A DNA stretch of 63,660 bases from the NCBI GenBank assembly GCA_029973975.1, contig JARKQF010000125.1:1-63660 (forward strand), written 5' to 3'. Of this stretch, positions 1 through 8,429 are shown in pieces (the first letter of the stretch is position 1; each line of letters starts with the position of its first letter). The position numbers and the translations under genes were made by a program. This DNA is from Paludibacter sp. Its GTDB lineage: Bacteria > Bacteroidota > Bacteroidia > Bacteroidales > Paludibacteraceae. The notes beneath the pieces are model-generated. The model was not told where the DNA came from. It saw only the letters and a list, made by a program, of their open reading frames with translations, and made no database searches.

Positions 1-474
1 TATTCGGGATTGGTGCAGGGAAAAGAAGTCAGCTGGATGCCCTCTTATGGTCCTGAACAACGCGGAGGTACAGCCAATGTCACCGTGATCCTCAGTGATG
101 AAAGAATCAGTTCGCCGGTGTTAAACACTTACGACACAGCCATTGTGCTGAATCAACCCTCTCTCGATAGATTTGAAAAGCTAGTGAAACCGGGAGGTAC
201 ATTAATTTTTGATGGAAACGGAATGAAAACATTTCCGGTCAGGAAGGACATTAACATTTACAGAATCGATGCTACAGAATATGCTTATGCCAATAATGCA
301 ACCAAAACCATCAATATGATTATTCTGGGAGGATTGTTGAAAGTAAGACCGATTGTCGAAATTCAAAACGTATTATCCGGACTGAAAAAAACATTGCCAT
401 CGCGGCACCACCATTTATTACCTATGAATGAAAAAGCCATTCATGTCGGTATGGATTTGATTACCGCGTTTTAG
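1..474 (+). CDS. korC: 2-oxoacid:ferredoxin oxidoreductase gamma subunit, 3' part (2-oxoglutarate type likely)
   Basis: The reading frame is open to the left edge, so the gene starts upstream and only about the last 157 residues are present. The TTG at position 10 is internal. The visible part carries the family signature around GKEVSWMPSYGPEQRGG, which follows the N-terminal GxGGQG nucleotide-like loop in complete gamma subunits, and then the long conserved segment with NTYDTAIVLNQPSLDRF. The family passes electrons from oxidative decarboxylation of 2-oxoacids to ferredoxin, making acyl-CoA, in the cytoplasm as part of a KorABC/VorABC complex. The alpha and beta subunits should lie just upstream, outside the window. 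2-oxoglutarate is the likeliest substrate from similarity, but branched-chain 2-oxoacids cannot be excluded. Its 3' end overlaps convergent prmA by 14 bp. Confidence 0.8.
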   Translation, partial: YSGLVQGKEVSWMPSYGPEQRGGTANVTVILSDERISSPVLNTYDTAIVLNQPSLDRFEKLVKPGGTLIFDGNGMKTFPVRKDINIYRIDATEYAYANNATKTINMIILGGLLKVRPIVEIQNVLSGLKKTLPSRHHHLLPMNEKAIHVGMDLITAF

Positions 475-1303
475 TCATTTTTACAACCGCCCAGTTGTTT
501 TTCTCTTTATAGGATTCCAAGGTAAAATGATATTTGGCAGCTTCCTGCTCAATTACCGGAATGTCTTCGACATAGAAACCACTCATGTACAACGCGTCGC
601 CTGCATTCAAACAGGCGGCGTATTTTTTTATATCATTTAGTAAAATATTGCGATTAATATTGGCTATAATGATATTAAAGTATTTGCCGGATAACAAATT
701 TGCATCACCAAGCATTACTTCAATTTCAGGTACATTGTTTTTGTGTATGTTTTCGATGGAATTTTCAACACACCAGGTATCAATATCGATTGCAGTTACA
801 TGCTTTGCTCCTTTCAGAGCAGCCAGGATTGCTAAAACAGCTGTACCACATCCCATGTCGAGAACTGTTTTTCCATGTAGGTTCATCTGCAGGATTTCGC
901 CAATCATCAGACTCGTGGTTTCATGATGTCCTGTTCCGAATGACATTTTAGGGTCTATTACAATGTCGTACTTCGCAACAGGTAGATTTTTGTGAAATGA
1001 ACTGTGAATCAAACATTCATCGCCAATAATAATCGGTTCAAAAAAATGTTTCTCCCATTCTTCATTCCAATTGATTTGTTCTATTTCACGGGATTCAAAT
1101 CGAATACTTTCAGCATATTCAAAGCCATCCAGCATGTTTGAAAAATCAGTTTCATTGAAAGAACCACTATCAATAAAGGCAATGATTCCCTCATCTGTTC
1201 TTTCAAAACTTTCAAATCCGATATTTCCAAGTTCAGCTGCCAATAAATCGGCAACATAGTCTTCATTAGGCAAAAAAATCAGTTTAAATTCGAGATAATT
1301 CAT
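461..1303 (-). CDS. prmA: Ribosomal protein L11 methyltransferase PrmA
   Basis: A 280-residue class I SAM-dependent methyltransferase that trimethylates lysines and the N-terminus of ribosomal protein L11. The N-terminal substrate-recognition domain (about 1-95) is followed by the PrmA hallmark FGTGHHETT (122-130) and the SAM loop LDMGCGTA (about 148-155). The acidic residue binding SAM lies in TAIDID shortly after. NINRNIL near 215-221 is the region corresponding to the NPPY-like motif IV of PrmA. The length is normal for the Bacteroidetes form, which is slightly shorter than the enterobacterial one. The start codon fits a TACTTTTG promoter about 30 bases upstream. The gene is transcribed alone and converges on the korC-like gene. 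Confidence 0.95.
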   Translation of the reverse strand: MNYLEFKLIFLPNEDYVADLLAAELGNIGFESFERTDEGIIAFIDSGSFNETDFSNMLDGFEYAESIRFESREIEQINWNEEWEKHFFEPIIIGDECLIHSSFHKNLPVAKYDIVIDPKMSFGTGHHETTSLMIGEILQMNLHGKTVLDMGCGTAVLAILAALKGAKHVTAIDIDTWCVENSIENIHKNNVPEIEVMLGDANLLSGKYFNIIIANINRNILLNDIKKYAACLNAGDALYMSGFYVEDIPVIEQEAAKYHFTLESYKEKNNWAVVKMTKTR

Positions 1304-1334
1304 GGTTATTCCATTTAATTATTAGTTTTGCATA

Positions 1335-1342
1335 CAAAAGTA
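1335..1342 (-). promoter_or_regulatory. Putative Bacteroidetes -7 element for prmA
   Basis: On the minus strand this reads TACTTTTG, matching the TAnnTTTG -7 consensus of the Bacteroidetes major sigma factor, 31 bases from the prmA start. I found no TTTG at the -33 spacing, so only the -7 box is claimed. Confidence 0.55.
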
Positions 1343-1470
1343 CGCTAATTTGTTCAAAAAAGAAATCTGATCAAATCAATATTTAACGCTTATTGGTATA
1401 ATTATTGATATGTTCTTTATGCTGAATAGTCAATTTACAAACAGTTAAAAAAATAAGACATTCAAATATA

Positions 1471-1477
1471 AGGGAGG
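1471..1477 (+). promoter_or_regulatory. Unusually strong Shine-Dalgarno sequence
   Basis: AGGGAGG lies 7 bases before the ATG at 1485. Almost no other gene in this window has a purine-rich site of this strength, in keeping with the known sequestration of the anti-SD in Bacteroidetes ribosomes. It supports the ATG at 1485 as the start. Confidence 0.5.
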
Positions 1478-1484
1478 AAAAATT

Positions 1485-2987
1485 ATGAAAACAACTATTT
1501 CAATCTTCGTATTATTGATCAGCGTGGTTACGTGCCTGCCGGCTCAGGATATAGTTGACGATATTTATTTTAAGCCCAGCGATGCCAATAAGGCTTTGAC
1601 AACTGAAAAAATCAAATCAGCAAAGCCAAATTATAAGAATGGGGCTAAGGAAATTATTTACATCGATACAAAAAAAAATAAATCACTGATTATCGACAAA
1701 GACACAGTTTATCTGTTATCTCAAATGAATGACAGCATTGCTTTGGCTGAAGAAGCAGATTCAGCTGCTGAAGATGATGGATATTATTTGAACGATTTCA
1801 AGGGGAGCAAAACAGAATACGAATATGCAGAGCGTATCCGCAGGTTCCATAATCCTAAATTCACCATTCATATTTCAGACCCTCAATATACTGATATTTA
1901 TTTTTTGGATGACAATTACTGGAATGTATACGTTGACGGTTCCTATGCCTGGGTAACACCAACCTGGACAAATCCGTTCTGGGATAATTATTTCTGGAGA
2001 CCTTACAGCTACAATAGCTGGTATTGGAGAAACAGTTGGTATGGTAGTCCCTATGCTTATTACAACAGTTGGAGTTATGGATATCCCTGGAATTATGGAT
2101 ATTATGGCGGTTACTATGGCGGGTATTACGGAGGTTGGGGAAGTTACTATTATCCGGGTTATTACGGAGGTTGGGGGTATCCCTATTACCATGGTTACAA
2201 TCACTGGAATCACTATCCCTACTGGAGTAATACCATTATAACTTCACGTAATCAGAATTACAATGAAGCTAACCGCAGGAAAGAATACTACAGTGGTACC
2301 AGAGGAGGATCAGGCGGTAGTATGAATACCCGGATTGCAGGTGGAAATTACAGTCCTGCTGTAAACAGAGGCTCAGTTGTGACCAATGAAAGAAAAAGAG
2401 TAGCAAGTGAGTCTGGTAGTATTGTAAACAGATCAATGGATTCAAGAAGTGCAATCAGAAATTCATCTGACGTGACGCTTACGAGGACAACCAATACAAT
2501 TCGTAATAGCGGTATTGATACGCGTACCAGAACAGTAAATAATGTTGATTTGTATAGCAGAGACAATAGAACGCCTGCAACCATCATCAGAGATAACAAT
2601 TCTGTTTCGAGAGGCGCTACAGAGGCTGTTGTAAACAGAAATACGCAAGTAACGCGGTCAGCACCTGCGACAACAATAAACAGAAGTACCCAAACGCGAT
2701 CTACGCCTGCTACTACAGTTAACCGAAATAGTTCCACAGTAAGAACGGGCACAGGTACATCGACAAGAGACAGAAATACCTATATACCATCATCAAGAAG
2801 CGAAAATCATTCGTCTCCTTCTGTACGTTCATCCAGTCCTTCGAGGACACAAACATACAGTACGCCTTCTTATACCAGTCCATCTTCATCTTCAACTTCC
2901 CGCTCCAGTTCCGGATCTTCTTATTCCGGTTCCAGCTCGTCAGGCAGTTCAAGAAGTTCAGGTGGCAGCAGTGGAGGAAGAAGATAA
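1485..2987 (+). CDS. Exported Tyr/Trp/Gly-rich and Ser/Arg/Thr-rich protein of unknown function
   Basis: I do not recognise a named family. The 500-residue product has a Sec signal peptide (MKTTISIFVLLISVVTCLPAQ, cleavage near residue 21), then an acidic segment (about 22-140). A strongly aromatic, glycine-rich block follows (about 145-255) with repeated YYGG/YYGGW units, then an Arg/Asn/Thr/Ser-rich region with imperfect repeats such as RSTQTRSTPATTVNRN (about 375-415), and a Ser/Gly tail ending in GGRR. Such composition suggests a low-complexity, probably disordered or adhesive surface or periplasmic protein; that is inference. It precedes a FadL/OmpP1-like porin gene by about 60 bp on the same strand, so co-transcription is plausible. 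The ATG is supported by a strong SD. Similar Bacteroidetes proteins have been loosely annotated as vitellogenin-like, which has no functional meaning. Confidence 0.8.
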   Translation: MKTTISIFVLLISVVTCLPAQDIVDDIYFKPSDANKALTTEKIKSAKPNYKNGAKEIIYIDTKKNKSLIIDKDTVYLLSQMNDSIALAEEADSAAEDDGYYLNDFKGSKTEYEYAERIRRFHNPKFTIHISDPQYTDIYFLDDNYWNVYVDGSYAWVTPTWTNPFWDNYFWRPYSYNSWYWRNSWYGSPYAYYNSWSYGYPWNYGYYGGYYGGYYGGWGSYYYPGYYGGWGYPYYHGYNHWNHYPYWSNTIITSRNQNYNEANRRKEYYSGTRGGSGGSMNTRIAGGNYSPAVNRGSVVTNERKRVASESGSIVNRSMDSRSAIRNSSDVTLTRTTNTIRNSGIDTRTRTVNNVDLYSRDNRTPATIIRDNNSVSRGATEAVVNRNTQVTRSAPATTINRSTQTRSTPATTVNRNSSTVRTGTGTSTRDRNTYIPSSRSENHSSPSVRSSSPSRTQTYSTPSYTSPSSSSTSRSSSGSSYSGSSSSGSSRSSGGSSGGRR

Positions 2988-3045
2988 AGGTGCGATATAT
3001 ATTCAAGGTATAAAATAAATTAGTAACTTACTCATATTGAACATT

Positions 3046-4611
3046 ATGAAAAGGATATTATCAATCATTGCCGTAACATTAACAGCTACCGGTATCGCAA
3101 TAGGACAGTCAGAGTTTGATGCACTGAAATTCATACAACCGGATATAAATGGTACGGCACGTTATACTTCCATGGCAGGAGCATTCGGTGCATTGGGTGG
3201 AGATCCGTCTGCAATAAAAGATAATCCGGCAGGTTTGGGCATTTATAGAAAATCAGAGTTAACGGCTACATTAGGTATTAACACACAGGAAATTACTTCA
3301 AATTGGAGAAACGGAAGTACCACGATAGAAGGTTTATACAACCCCGTCTTTAATAATTTGTCTTATGTATTAGCTATTCCTGTTTCAACCTATTCAAGTA
3401 CAAACCTGGTACACTCCAATTTTTCATTTTCATTTAACAGGTTAAAGAATTTTGACAGAAGTACCAGAATCAACGGAGGAAGTGGAGCTTCATCATCTCT
3501 TATTGATTACCTGGCCTATTTTTCGGAAGGAATTTCAGGGTATAATTTATATGAAGCAAGCGGATATAATCCTTATGGTAATACATCAATTCCCTGGATG
3601 TCAGTATTGGCAGCAAATGCCGGATTAATAACCGAGGTTGACACTGTAAATAATATTTGGGAATCAGTTCTGTTGCCTAATGAAACCGTTTCACCTTATT
3701 ATACATTGCGGGAACAGGGTTACCTGAATGAGTTTTCAATAGGATGGTCGGGAAATTTTAATAACAGATTGTTTTTGGGTGCAACACTGAATTTTTATGA
3801 TCTCAATTACTATTCTGAAACAGAATACAATGAAACTTTCTCAATGGATGGTTATTTGTCCTTGTTAAACACTTTCAGATCTGATGCAACAGGTCTTGGG
3901 TTAAAACTAGGTACCATATATGCACCACTTGACTATTTGAGATTGGGCATATCCATTCAAACTCCGATCGTGTTTTCAGTAAAGGATTATCACTACGCTG
4001 ATTTAAAGTATGGTTATCAAACACAAAGTGGAGCCATCAATGACAAAGAGATGACTCCGGAGGGTGATAATAATTATAAGTTACAAGGACCTTTTACCTA
4101 TAATCTCAGTGGTTCATTTATTCTTGGCAAAAAGGCAGTTATCGGAATTGAATATGTAACCAGTCTGAATTCGGGTTCAAAGTTTATGGATATGAACAAC
4201 AGTACTTTCAACCATAGTTATGAAAATGACAGCATCAAAGTTTTGTTTAACAAACAGACAATGGTCAAAATTGGAGGTGAATATAAGTTAACTGATCATT
4301 TTTCAATTCGTGCAGGGTATGCTTTTGCAAGTCCGGCAACTTCAGGTAAGTTAGGGAAAGAGTTTAATCCCAATACCATCAGAACTGATGTTGAATACTT
4401 TGTCCCTAGTGGAAACACACAATTTTTAACAGCCGGTTTGGGATATCGTGAATCAAACTGGTATGTTGATCTGGCTGTAATGAATAAAGTCTACGACGAA
4501 AAATTTTATGCTTACAATTCCAGCAAATTAGCAGCAAATCGTGCAAATGTACCCGGAAATGTAACTACGAGCAACATAAACATAATTGGAACCATCGGTC
4601 TTAGGTTCTGA
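3046..4611 (+). CDS. OmpP1/FadL/TodX-family outer membrane transport protein
   Basis: The protein has 521 residues when started at the ATG at 3046 (MKRILSIIAVTLTATGIAIGQSE). The in-frame TTG at 3037 is a poorer choice because the signal peptide begins cleanly at MKR. After the signal, the N-terminus carries the OmpP1/FadL hallmark GTARYTSMAGAFGALGGDPSAI..NPAGLGIYRKSEL (about residues 35-75), the plug and first-strand region. The rest is alternating amphipathic strands with aromatic ends, finishing in GTIGLRF, a C-terminal phenylalanine typical of beta-barrels. The family moves hydrophobic compounds across the outer membrane. Bacteroidetes members are often labelled hemin receptor, but no haem-binding evidence is visible. 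It is followed by a hairpin terminator. Confidence 0.82.
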   Translation: MKRILSIIAVTLTATGIAIGQSEFDALKFIQPDINGTARYTSMAGAFGALGGDPSAIKDNPAGLGIYRKSELTATLGINTQEITSNWRNGSTTIEGLYNPVFNNLSYVLAIPVSTYSSTNLVHSNFSFSFNRLKNFDRSTRINGGSGASSSLIDYLAYFSEGISGYNLYEASGYNPYGNTSIPWMSVLAANAGLITEVDTVNNIWESVLLPNETVSPYYTLREQGYLNEFSIGWSGNFNNRLFLGATLNFYDLNYYSETEYNETFSMDGYLSLLNTFRSDATGLGLKLGTIYAPLDYLRLGISIQTPIVFSVKDYHYADLKYGYQTQSGAINDKEMTPEGDNNYKLQGPFTYNLSGSFILGKKAVIGIEYVTSLNSGSKFMDMNNSTFNHSYENDSIKVLFNKQTMVKIGGEYKLTDHFSIRAGYAFASPATSGKLGKEFNPNTIRTDVEYFVPSGNTQFLTAGLGYRESNWYVDLAVMNKVYDEKFYAYNSSKLAANRANVPGNVTTSNINIIGTIGLRF

Positions 4612-4621
4612 TAATTCAGAT

Positions 4622-4665
4622 AATGTGGCAGAAAATAGTTGATATCAGCTGTTTTTTGCCACATT
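4622..4665. terminator. Hairpin between convergent genes
   Basis: AATGTGGCA (4622-4630) pairs with TGCCACATT (4657-4665), and inside it GAAAA pairs with the T run before the right arm. The near-palindrome AGTTGATATCAGCT extends the stem. It lies between the porin gene and the convergent nitroreductase gene and could stop transcription from both sides. The T tail is short. Confidence 0.55.
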
Positions 4666-4689
4666 TGTATATTATAAAAAAAGTTATAA

Positions 4690-5235
4690 TCAGTATTTCT
4701 CCCAACTGACAACTTCTTTTATTTTTTTTCTTTTCTTCTCTCTGGTTTCCTGGGCTGAATAGCCTAGTAGTATTACCAACATCACTTTTTTATTTCCCGG
4801 AATATCCAGTATTGTTCTGATTTTTTTTTCATTCAGCCAACCTAACATGCAGGTGCCAAGTCCTTCATCAGCGGCAGCAAGACAAATATGAGCTGCCACG
4901 ATACCCAAATCGAGGTGTGGATAATGGATTTGTTTAACCATACTACCAAACTTCGAGGTAAAATTGGCGTTTTCCTCAACAAGCACGATTTGTACCGGGG
5001 CCTGCTTGCTGAAATGATTCATACTTAACGTTTTACTTGTACATGCATCCGCTATTTGCAATCTTTTTTCCGGGTCAGTCACTATGATCATTTTCCACGG
5101 CTGTGCATTACAGGCTGAAGGCGCCATTCGCGCTGCTTCTAATACACGTTCTATTTTCTCCGGCTCAACCGGCTTATCGGTGTAAGCCCGGTCGCTTTGG
5201 CGTTTTCTCACTAATTCCTGAAAAAATTGACTCAT
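4690..5235 (-). CDS. Nitroreductase-family FMN oxidoreductase
   Basis: A 181-residue single-domain nitroreductase fold protein. The N-terminal FMN-phosphate binding segment is RKRQSDRAYTDKPV (about 10-23), followed by EAARMAPSACNAQPWKMIIV (about 33-52), the canonical flavin-binding loop. DLGIVAAHICLAAADEGLGTCMLGW (about 110-134) is the second family signature. Such enzymes use NAD(P)H to reduce nitro-aromatics, quinones or flavins in the cytoplasm, and the physiological substrate cannot be told from sequence. It is divergent from tilS, with separate TATCTTTG promoters for the two genes between them. The C-terminus is very basic (REKKRKKIKE), which is mildly unusual. Confidence 0.88.
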   Translation of the reverse strand: MSQFFQELVRKRQSDRAYTDKPVEPEKIERVLEAARMAPSACNAQPWKMIIVTDPEKRLQIADACTSKTLSMNHFSKQAPVQIVLVEENANFTSKFGSMVKQIHYPHLDLGIVAAHICLAAADEGLGTCMLGWLNEKKIRTILDIPGNKKVMLVILLGYSAQETREKKRKKIKEVVSWEKY

Positions 5236-5262
5236 AAGTAAGCATGCTTTTTATTTCAGATC

Positions 5263-5270
5263 CAAAGATA
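5263..5270 (-). promoter_or_regulatory. Putative -7 element for the nitroreductase gene
   Basis: Minus-strand TATCTTTG, a perfect TAnnTTTG match, 28 bases before the start codon. Confidence 0.55.
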
Positions 5271-5292
5271 ATACAAATTGCTGAAAATTGGC

Positions 5293-5324
5293 TTTGTGAA
5301 TGCGCGGATGAATCATTATCTTTG
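5293..5324 (+). promoter_or_regulatory. Bacteroidetes promoter for tilS (-33 TTTG, -7 TATCTTTG)
   Basis: TTTG at 5293-5296 and TATCTTTG at 5317-5324 are separated by 20 bases, the usual spacing for the Bacteroidetes sigma factor. The start codon of tilS is 45 bases downstream. Confidence 0.7.
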
Positions 5325-5369
5325 CCGGATGCTAGTTCATGGTTGTTTCATGTTAAAGCTAAATGATTC

Positions 5370-6692
5370 ATGCTGCAAAAAGTACAAAATTTCATACGGG
5401 AAAACCAATTATTATCGCCTGAAAAAGGACCGGTAATCGTAGGTTTGAGCGGGGGAAGCGATTCCGTTGTTTTGCTTGATATCCTGTTGAAATCAGGTTA
5501 TCAGTGTCTGGCTGCACATTGTAATTTTCACCTGCGAACGTTAGAATCAATGCGTGATCAGGAGTTTGTTCGCATGCTATCAAATAAGCTAAATATTCCG
5601 TTTCTGTGTGTTGATTTTCAGACAAATAATTATGCTAAGGAAAAGGGTATCTCTGTTGAAATGGCGGCAAGGGAATTACGGTATGATTGGTTTGAAAAAA
5701 TCAGTGTGGAATACAAAGCACAAGCCATTGCGACAGGCCACCACCTCGATGATAATATAGAGACCGTATTGCTCAATTTAACCCGTGGAACAGGACTGAA
5801 GGGTTTGACCGGCATGCCGGTGCGAAACAGGAAGATAGTTCGTCCTTTGCTATCCTCTTCGCGTTTGGAGATAAAGCAATATATCGGAAAAAACCAGCTG
5901 GAATATGTTGAAGACTCATCGAACGCTTCCACCGACATTCTACGGAATAAGTTCAGGCATGTCATCATTCCTTTGTTGGAAGAAATCAATCCGGCTTTCC
6001 GGAATAGCTGTAAAGAAACGATTGAAAACCTGCAAGGAGCCTATAAAGTTTATCAACAGGAAATAGCTGCCATTCGCGGTGATGTTGTTCAGTTTTCTGA
6101 CGCAAGCCTGTCGGTTGATTATTTTAAATTGATTCAATACGAGGAGTATTCTACTATTTTATTCGAATTACTTAAAGAATATGGTTTTAACCGGGATCAG
6201 ATAGGTCAGATTACGAGGAGTTTACAAGCAGAACCCGGCAGGCAGTTCTACTCCGGAACACATTCTCTGCTGAAAGATAGGAACAGACTCATTGTTCGCC
6301 CTCATGTCATTCATTCGGATAATCATCAATCAAACTCAACTGTTGAAAACAAGTTTAATATCCGCATTTTTGAGAAAGACATCACTTTCAAGTTATCAAC
6401 CGACAATCAAACAGTCCACCTTGATGCCGATAAGGTCACCCTACCCTTGCGAATCCGTAAATGGCAGGAAGCTGATTACTTTTATCCCCTTGGTATGAAA
6501 GGCAAAAAAAAATTAAGCGATTTCCTTATTGATTTAAAAATCAATCGCTTCGACAAAGAAAATATCTATGTTGTACTCTCTGATAATCAAATCGTGTGGG
6601 TGGTAGGATTGAGAATTGACGAGCGGGTTAAAGTAACGAATGAAACGAAGCGGATTTTGGAAATGAATCTTAAGTTGGTGATTAGTGATTAG
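5370..6692 (+). CDS. tilS: tRNA(Ile)-lysidine synthetase TilS
   Basis: 440 residues. The enzyme attaches lysine to C34 of the CAU-anticodon tRNA-Ile, so that AUA is read as isoleucine; it is essential in most bacteria. The PP-loop ATPase motif SGGSDS is at 27-32. The second nucleotide-binding region GHHLDDNIETVLLNLTRGTGLKGLTGMP (about 127-154) is characteristic of TilS. The C-terminal part (about 350-440) with RKWQEADYFYPLGMKGKKKLSDFLID is the TilS C-terminal domain that binds the acceptor stem. The length matches the long, two-domain form. The ATG is 45 bases from a well-formed promoter. Confidence 0.95.
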   Translation: MLQKVQNFIRENQLLSPEKGPVIVGLSGGSDSVVLLDILLKSGYQCLAAHCNFHLRTLESMRDQEFVRMLSNKLNIPFLCVDFQTNNYAKEKGISVEMAARELRYDWFEKISVEYKAQAIATGHHLDDNIETVLLNLTRGTGLKGLTGMPVRNRKIVRPLLSSSRLEIKQYIGKNQLEYVEDSSNASTDILRNKFRHVIIPLLEEINPAFRNSCKETIENLQGAYKVYQQEIAAIRGDVVQFSDASLSVDYFKLIQYEEYSTILFELLKEYGFNRDQIGQITRSLQAEPGRQFYSGTHSLLKDRNRLIVRPHVIHSDNHQSNSTVENKFNIRIFEKDITFKLSTDNQTVHLDADKVTLPLRIRKWQEADYFYPLGMKGKKKLSDFLIDLKINRFDKENIYVVLSDNQIVWVVGLRIDERVKVTNETKRILEMNLKLVISD

Positions 6693-6761
6693 TAATTAGT
6701 AATATTAGTTTAAGGGTTTAAAATTCATTATTAGCTATTCGCTTTTCGTTCTCCGTTTATT

Positions 6762-8423
6762 TTATCCATTACTCAACAGTTCCCTTGCATTCTGAATTGC
6801 TGCTTCACCACGCACTTTACCGCTAAGCATGGTGGCTATTTCATCGACTCTTTCGGTAGCCGATAGTCGTTGAATATAGGTTTCTGTTTGTTGACCGGAA
6901 TCATCTTTATAGACCCTGAAATGATGTTCGCCTTTCGCTGCAATCTGAGGTAAGTGTGTAATGGTAATCACTTGCATGGTGCGGCTCATTTGAAGCATGA
7001 TTTCACCCATACGGTGGGCTATCTCACCGGAAACTCCGGTATCAATTTCATCAAATATAATGGTTGGCAAGTCGGATCTACCGGCTATCAGAGATTTAAT
7101 TGCCAGCATCAAACGTGAAATCTCACCACCTGAGGCGATTTCTTCGACTCGCTGCATTTCCCGGTTTTTGTTGGCTGAGAAAAGAAATTCAACCTGATCG
7201 ATACCGTTCTCGGTATACTGTTGAATTGGTATCAGCCTGATTTTAAACTGAATATTGGGCATACCCAATTGAGATAGTTGTTGAATCATGTATTGTTCAA
7301 CAGTGGCTATTTGTGAAGTTCTGCTTTCCGTCAGTAATAAAGCGTACTTTTGTAAGTGAGTAAAGGACGCTGCCAGTTTTTTCTCAAGTCGATCAATTTC
7401 TTCTTCAAAAGAGTCAATGTGTTGTAATTGAGTACCAAAACTATCTCTTTTCTCAATCAATGCTTCAACTGAATTGACTTTGAATTTCTGCATCAGCGAA
7501 TACAATTCACTTAACCGATTTTCTGTTTCTTCCAGTCGGGCAGGATTATAATCCAGGCTCTCCTGCAACAGAATAAGTTCTTGTGTCAAATCTTTTAAAT
7601 CGATATAAGCAGCCTGTATTCTTTCTAATTTTGTATCGCCTTCGGTGACAAACTTAGCTATCTTCGACATAGCAGCCACTGATTCTTTGAGTTGTAGCAA
7701 ACTCCCTTGCTCTCCATCCAGTAGACCTGTTATCTTGTTTAGCTCGGTTTTTATTTCCTCTATATGACTCAGTGTTTCTTGTTCAGCTTCAAGTTCTTGT
7801 TGTTCATCAGGAATAAGTTTAGCTTCCTGCAACTGGTTAAACTGAAAGCGAATGAAATCAGTCTCAGAAGCTGCTTTTGCACTGTCCGCTTTCAGTTTCT
7901 CCAGGGTTTTCTCATCGGCTTTCCATACAAGATAGGATTCGCGGTATTCCTGCAGCAATTCATTGTTCCGGGCAACCGTATCCAATACTTCCAACTGATA
8001 GCTTGCATTCGACAACAAAAGATTTTCATGTTGGGAATGAATATCTATCAAACGGGAAGTTAAATCGCGTAATACAGTCAAAGCAACTGGCGTATCATTG
8101 ATAAACGCCCTTGATTTTCCATTTGCTGTAAGTTCCCTGCGAATGATGCAATGGTATACATCATGGTCAAGCTCATTTGTTTCAAAAAAATCATCCAGGT
8201 GTTTATAGGCCGAAATATCGAATACCGCTTCCACCACACATTTATCTTCTTCTTTCTTGATGGATTTATTATCAGCCCGTTGTCCCAATATAAGCGACAG
8301 AGCCCCCAGTATGATGGATTTACCCGCTCCGGTTTCTCCTGTCAGCACCGATAACCCCGGCTGAAAATTAATTTCCAGCGTTGAAATTAAAGCGTAATTA
8401 GAGATAAATATAGATTTCAACAT
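6762..8423 (-). CDS. recN: DNA repair protein RecN
   Basis: A 553-residue SMC-like ATPase acting in recombinational repair of double-strand breaks. Walker A GETGAGKS is at 29-36. Long coiled-coil arms occupy roughly 150-370, and the C-terminal half-ATPase holds the ABC signature ASGGEISRL (around 430) and Walker B TIIFDEIDTG (around 455). The length matches RecN. It starts 6 bp after the porD stop, so the two are probably co-transcribed. The recN-porD-coaBC order is conserved in Bacteroidetes. Confidence 0.95.
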   Translation of the reverse strand: MLKSIFISNYALISTLEINFQPGLSVLTGETGAGKSIILGALSLILGQRADNKSIKKEEDKCVVEAVFDISAYKHLDDFFETNELDHDVYHCIIRRELTANGKSRAFINDTPVALTVLRDLTSRLIDIHSQHENLLLSNASYQLEVLDTVARNNELLQEYRESYLVWKADEKTLEKLKADSAKAASETDFIRFQFNQLQEAKLIPDEQQELEAEQETLSHIEEIKTELNKITGLLDGEQGSLLQLKESVAAMSKIAKFVTEGDTKLERIQAAYIDLKDLTQELILLQESLDYNPARLEETENRLSELYSLMQKFKVNSVEALIEKRDSFGTQLQHIDSFEEEIDRLEKKLAASFTHLQKYALLLTESRTSQIATVEQYMIQQLSQLGMPNIQFKIRLIPIQQYTENGIDQVEFLFSANKNREMQRVEEIASGGEISRLMLAIKSLIAGRSDLPTIIFDEIDTGVSGEIAHRMGEIMLQMSRTMQVITITHLPQIAAKGEHHFRVYKDDSGQQTETYIQRLSATERVDEIATMLSGKVRGEAAIQNARELLSNG

Positions 8424-8429
8424 AAGATG

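Noticed and set aside
10-60. TTG at position 10 as a true start of the first gene
   Set aside because: The frame is open to the window edge and the family has an N-terminal part that is missing, so the gene is truncated by the window.
585-926. Open frames inside prmA on the plus strand
   Set aside because: They are shadows of the well-supported prmA frame, with no promoter or family features.
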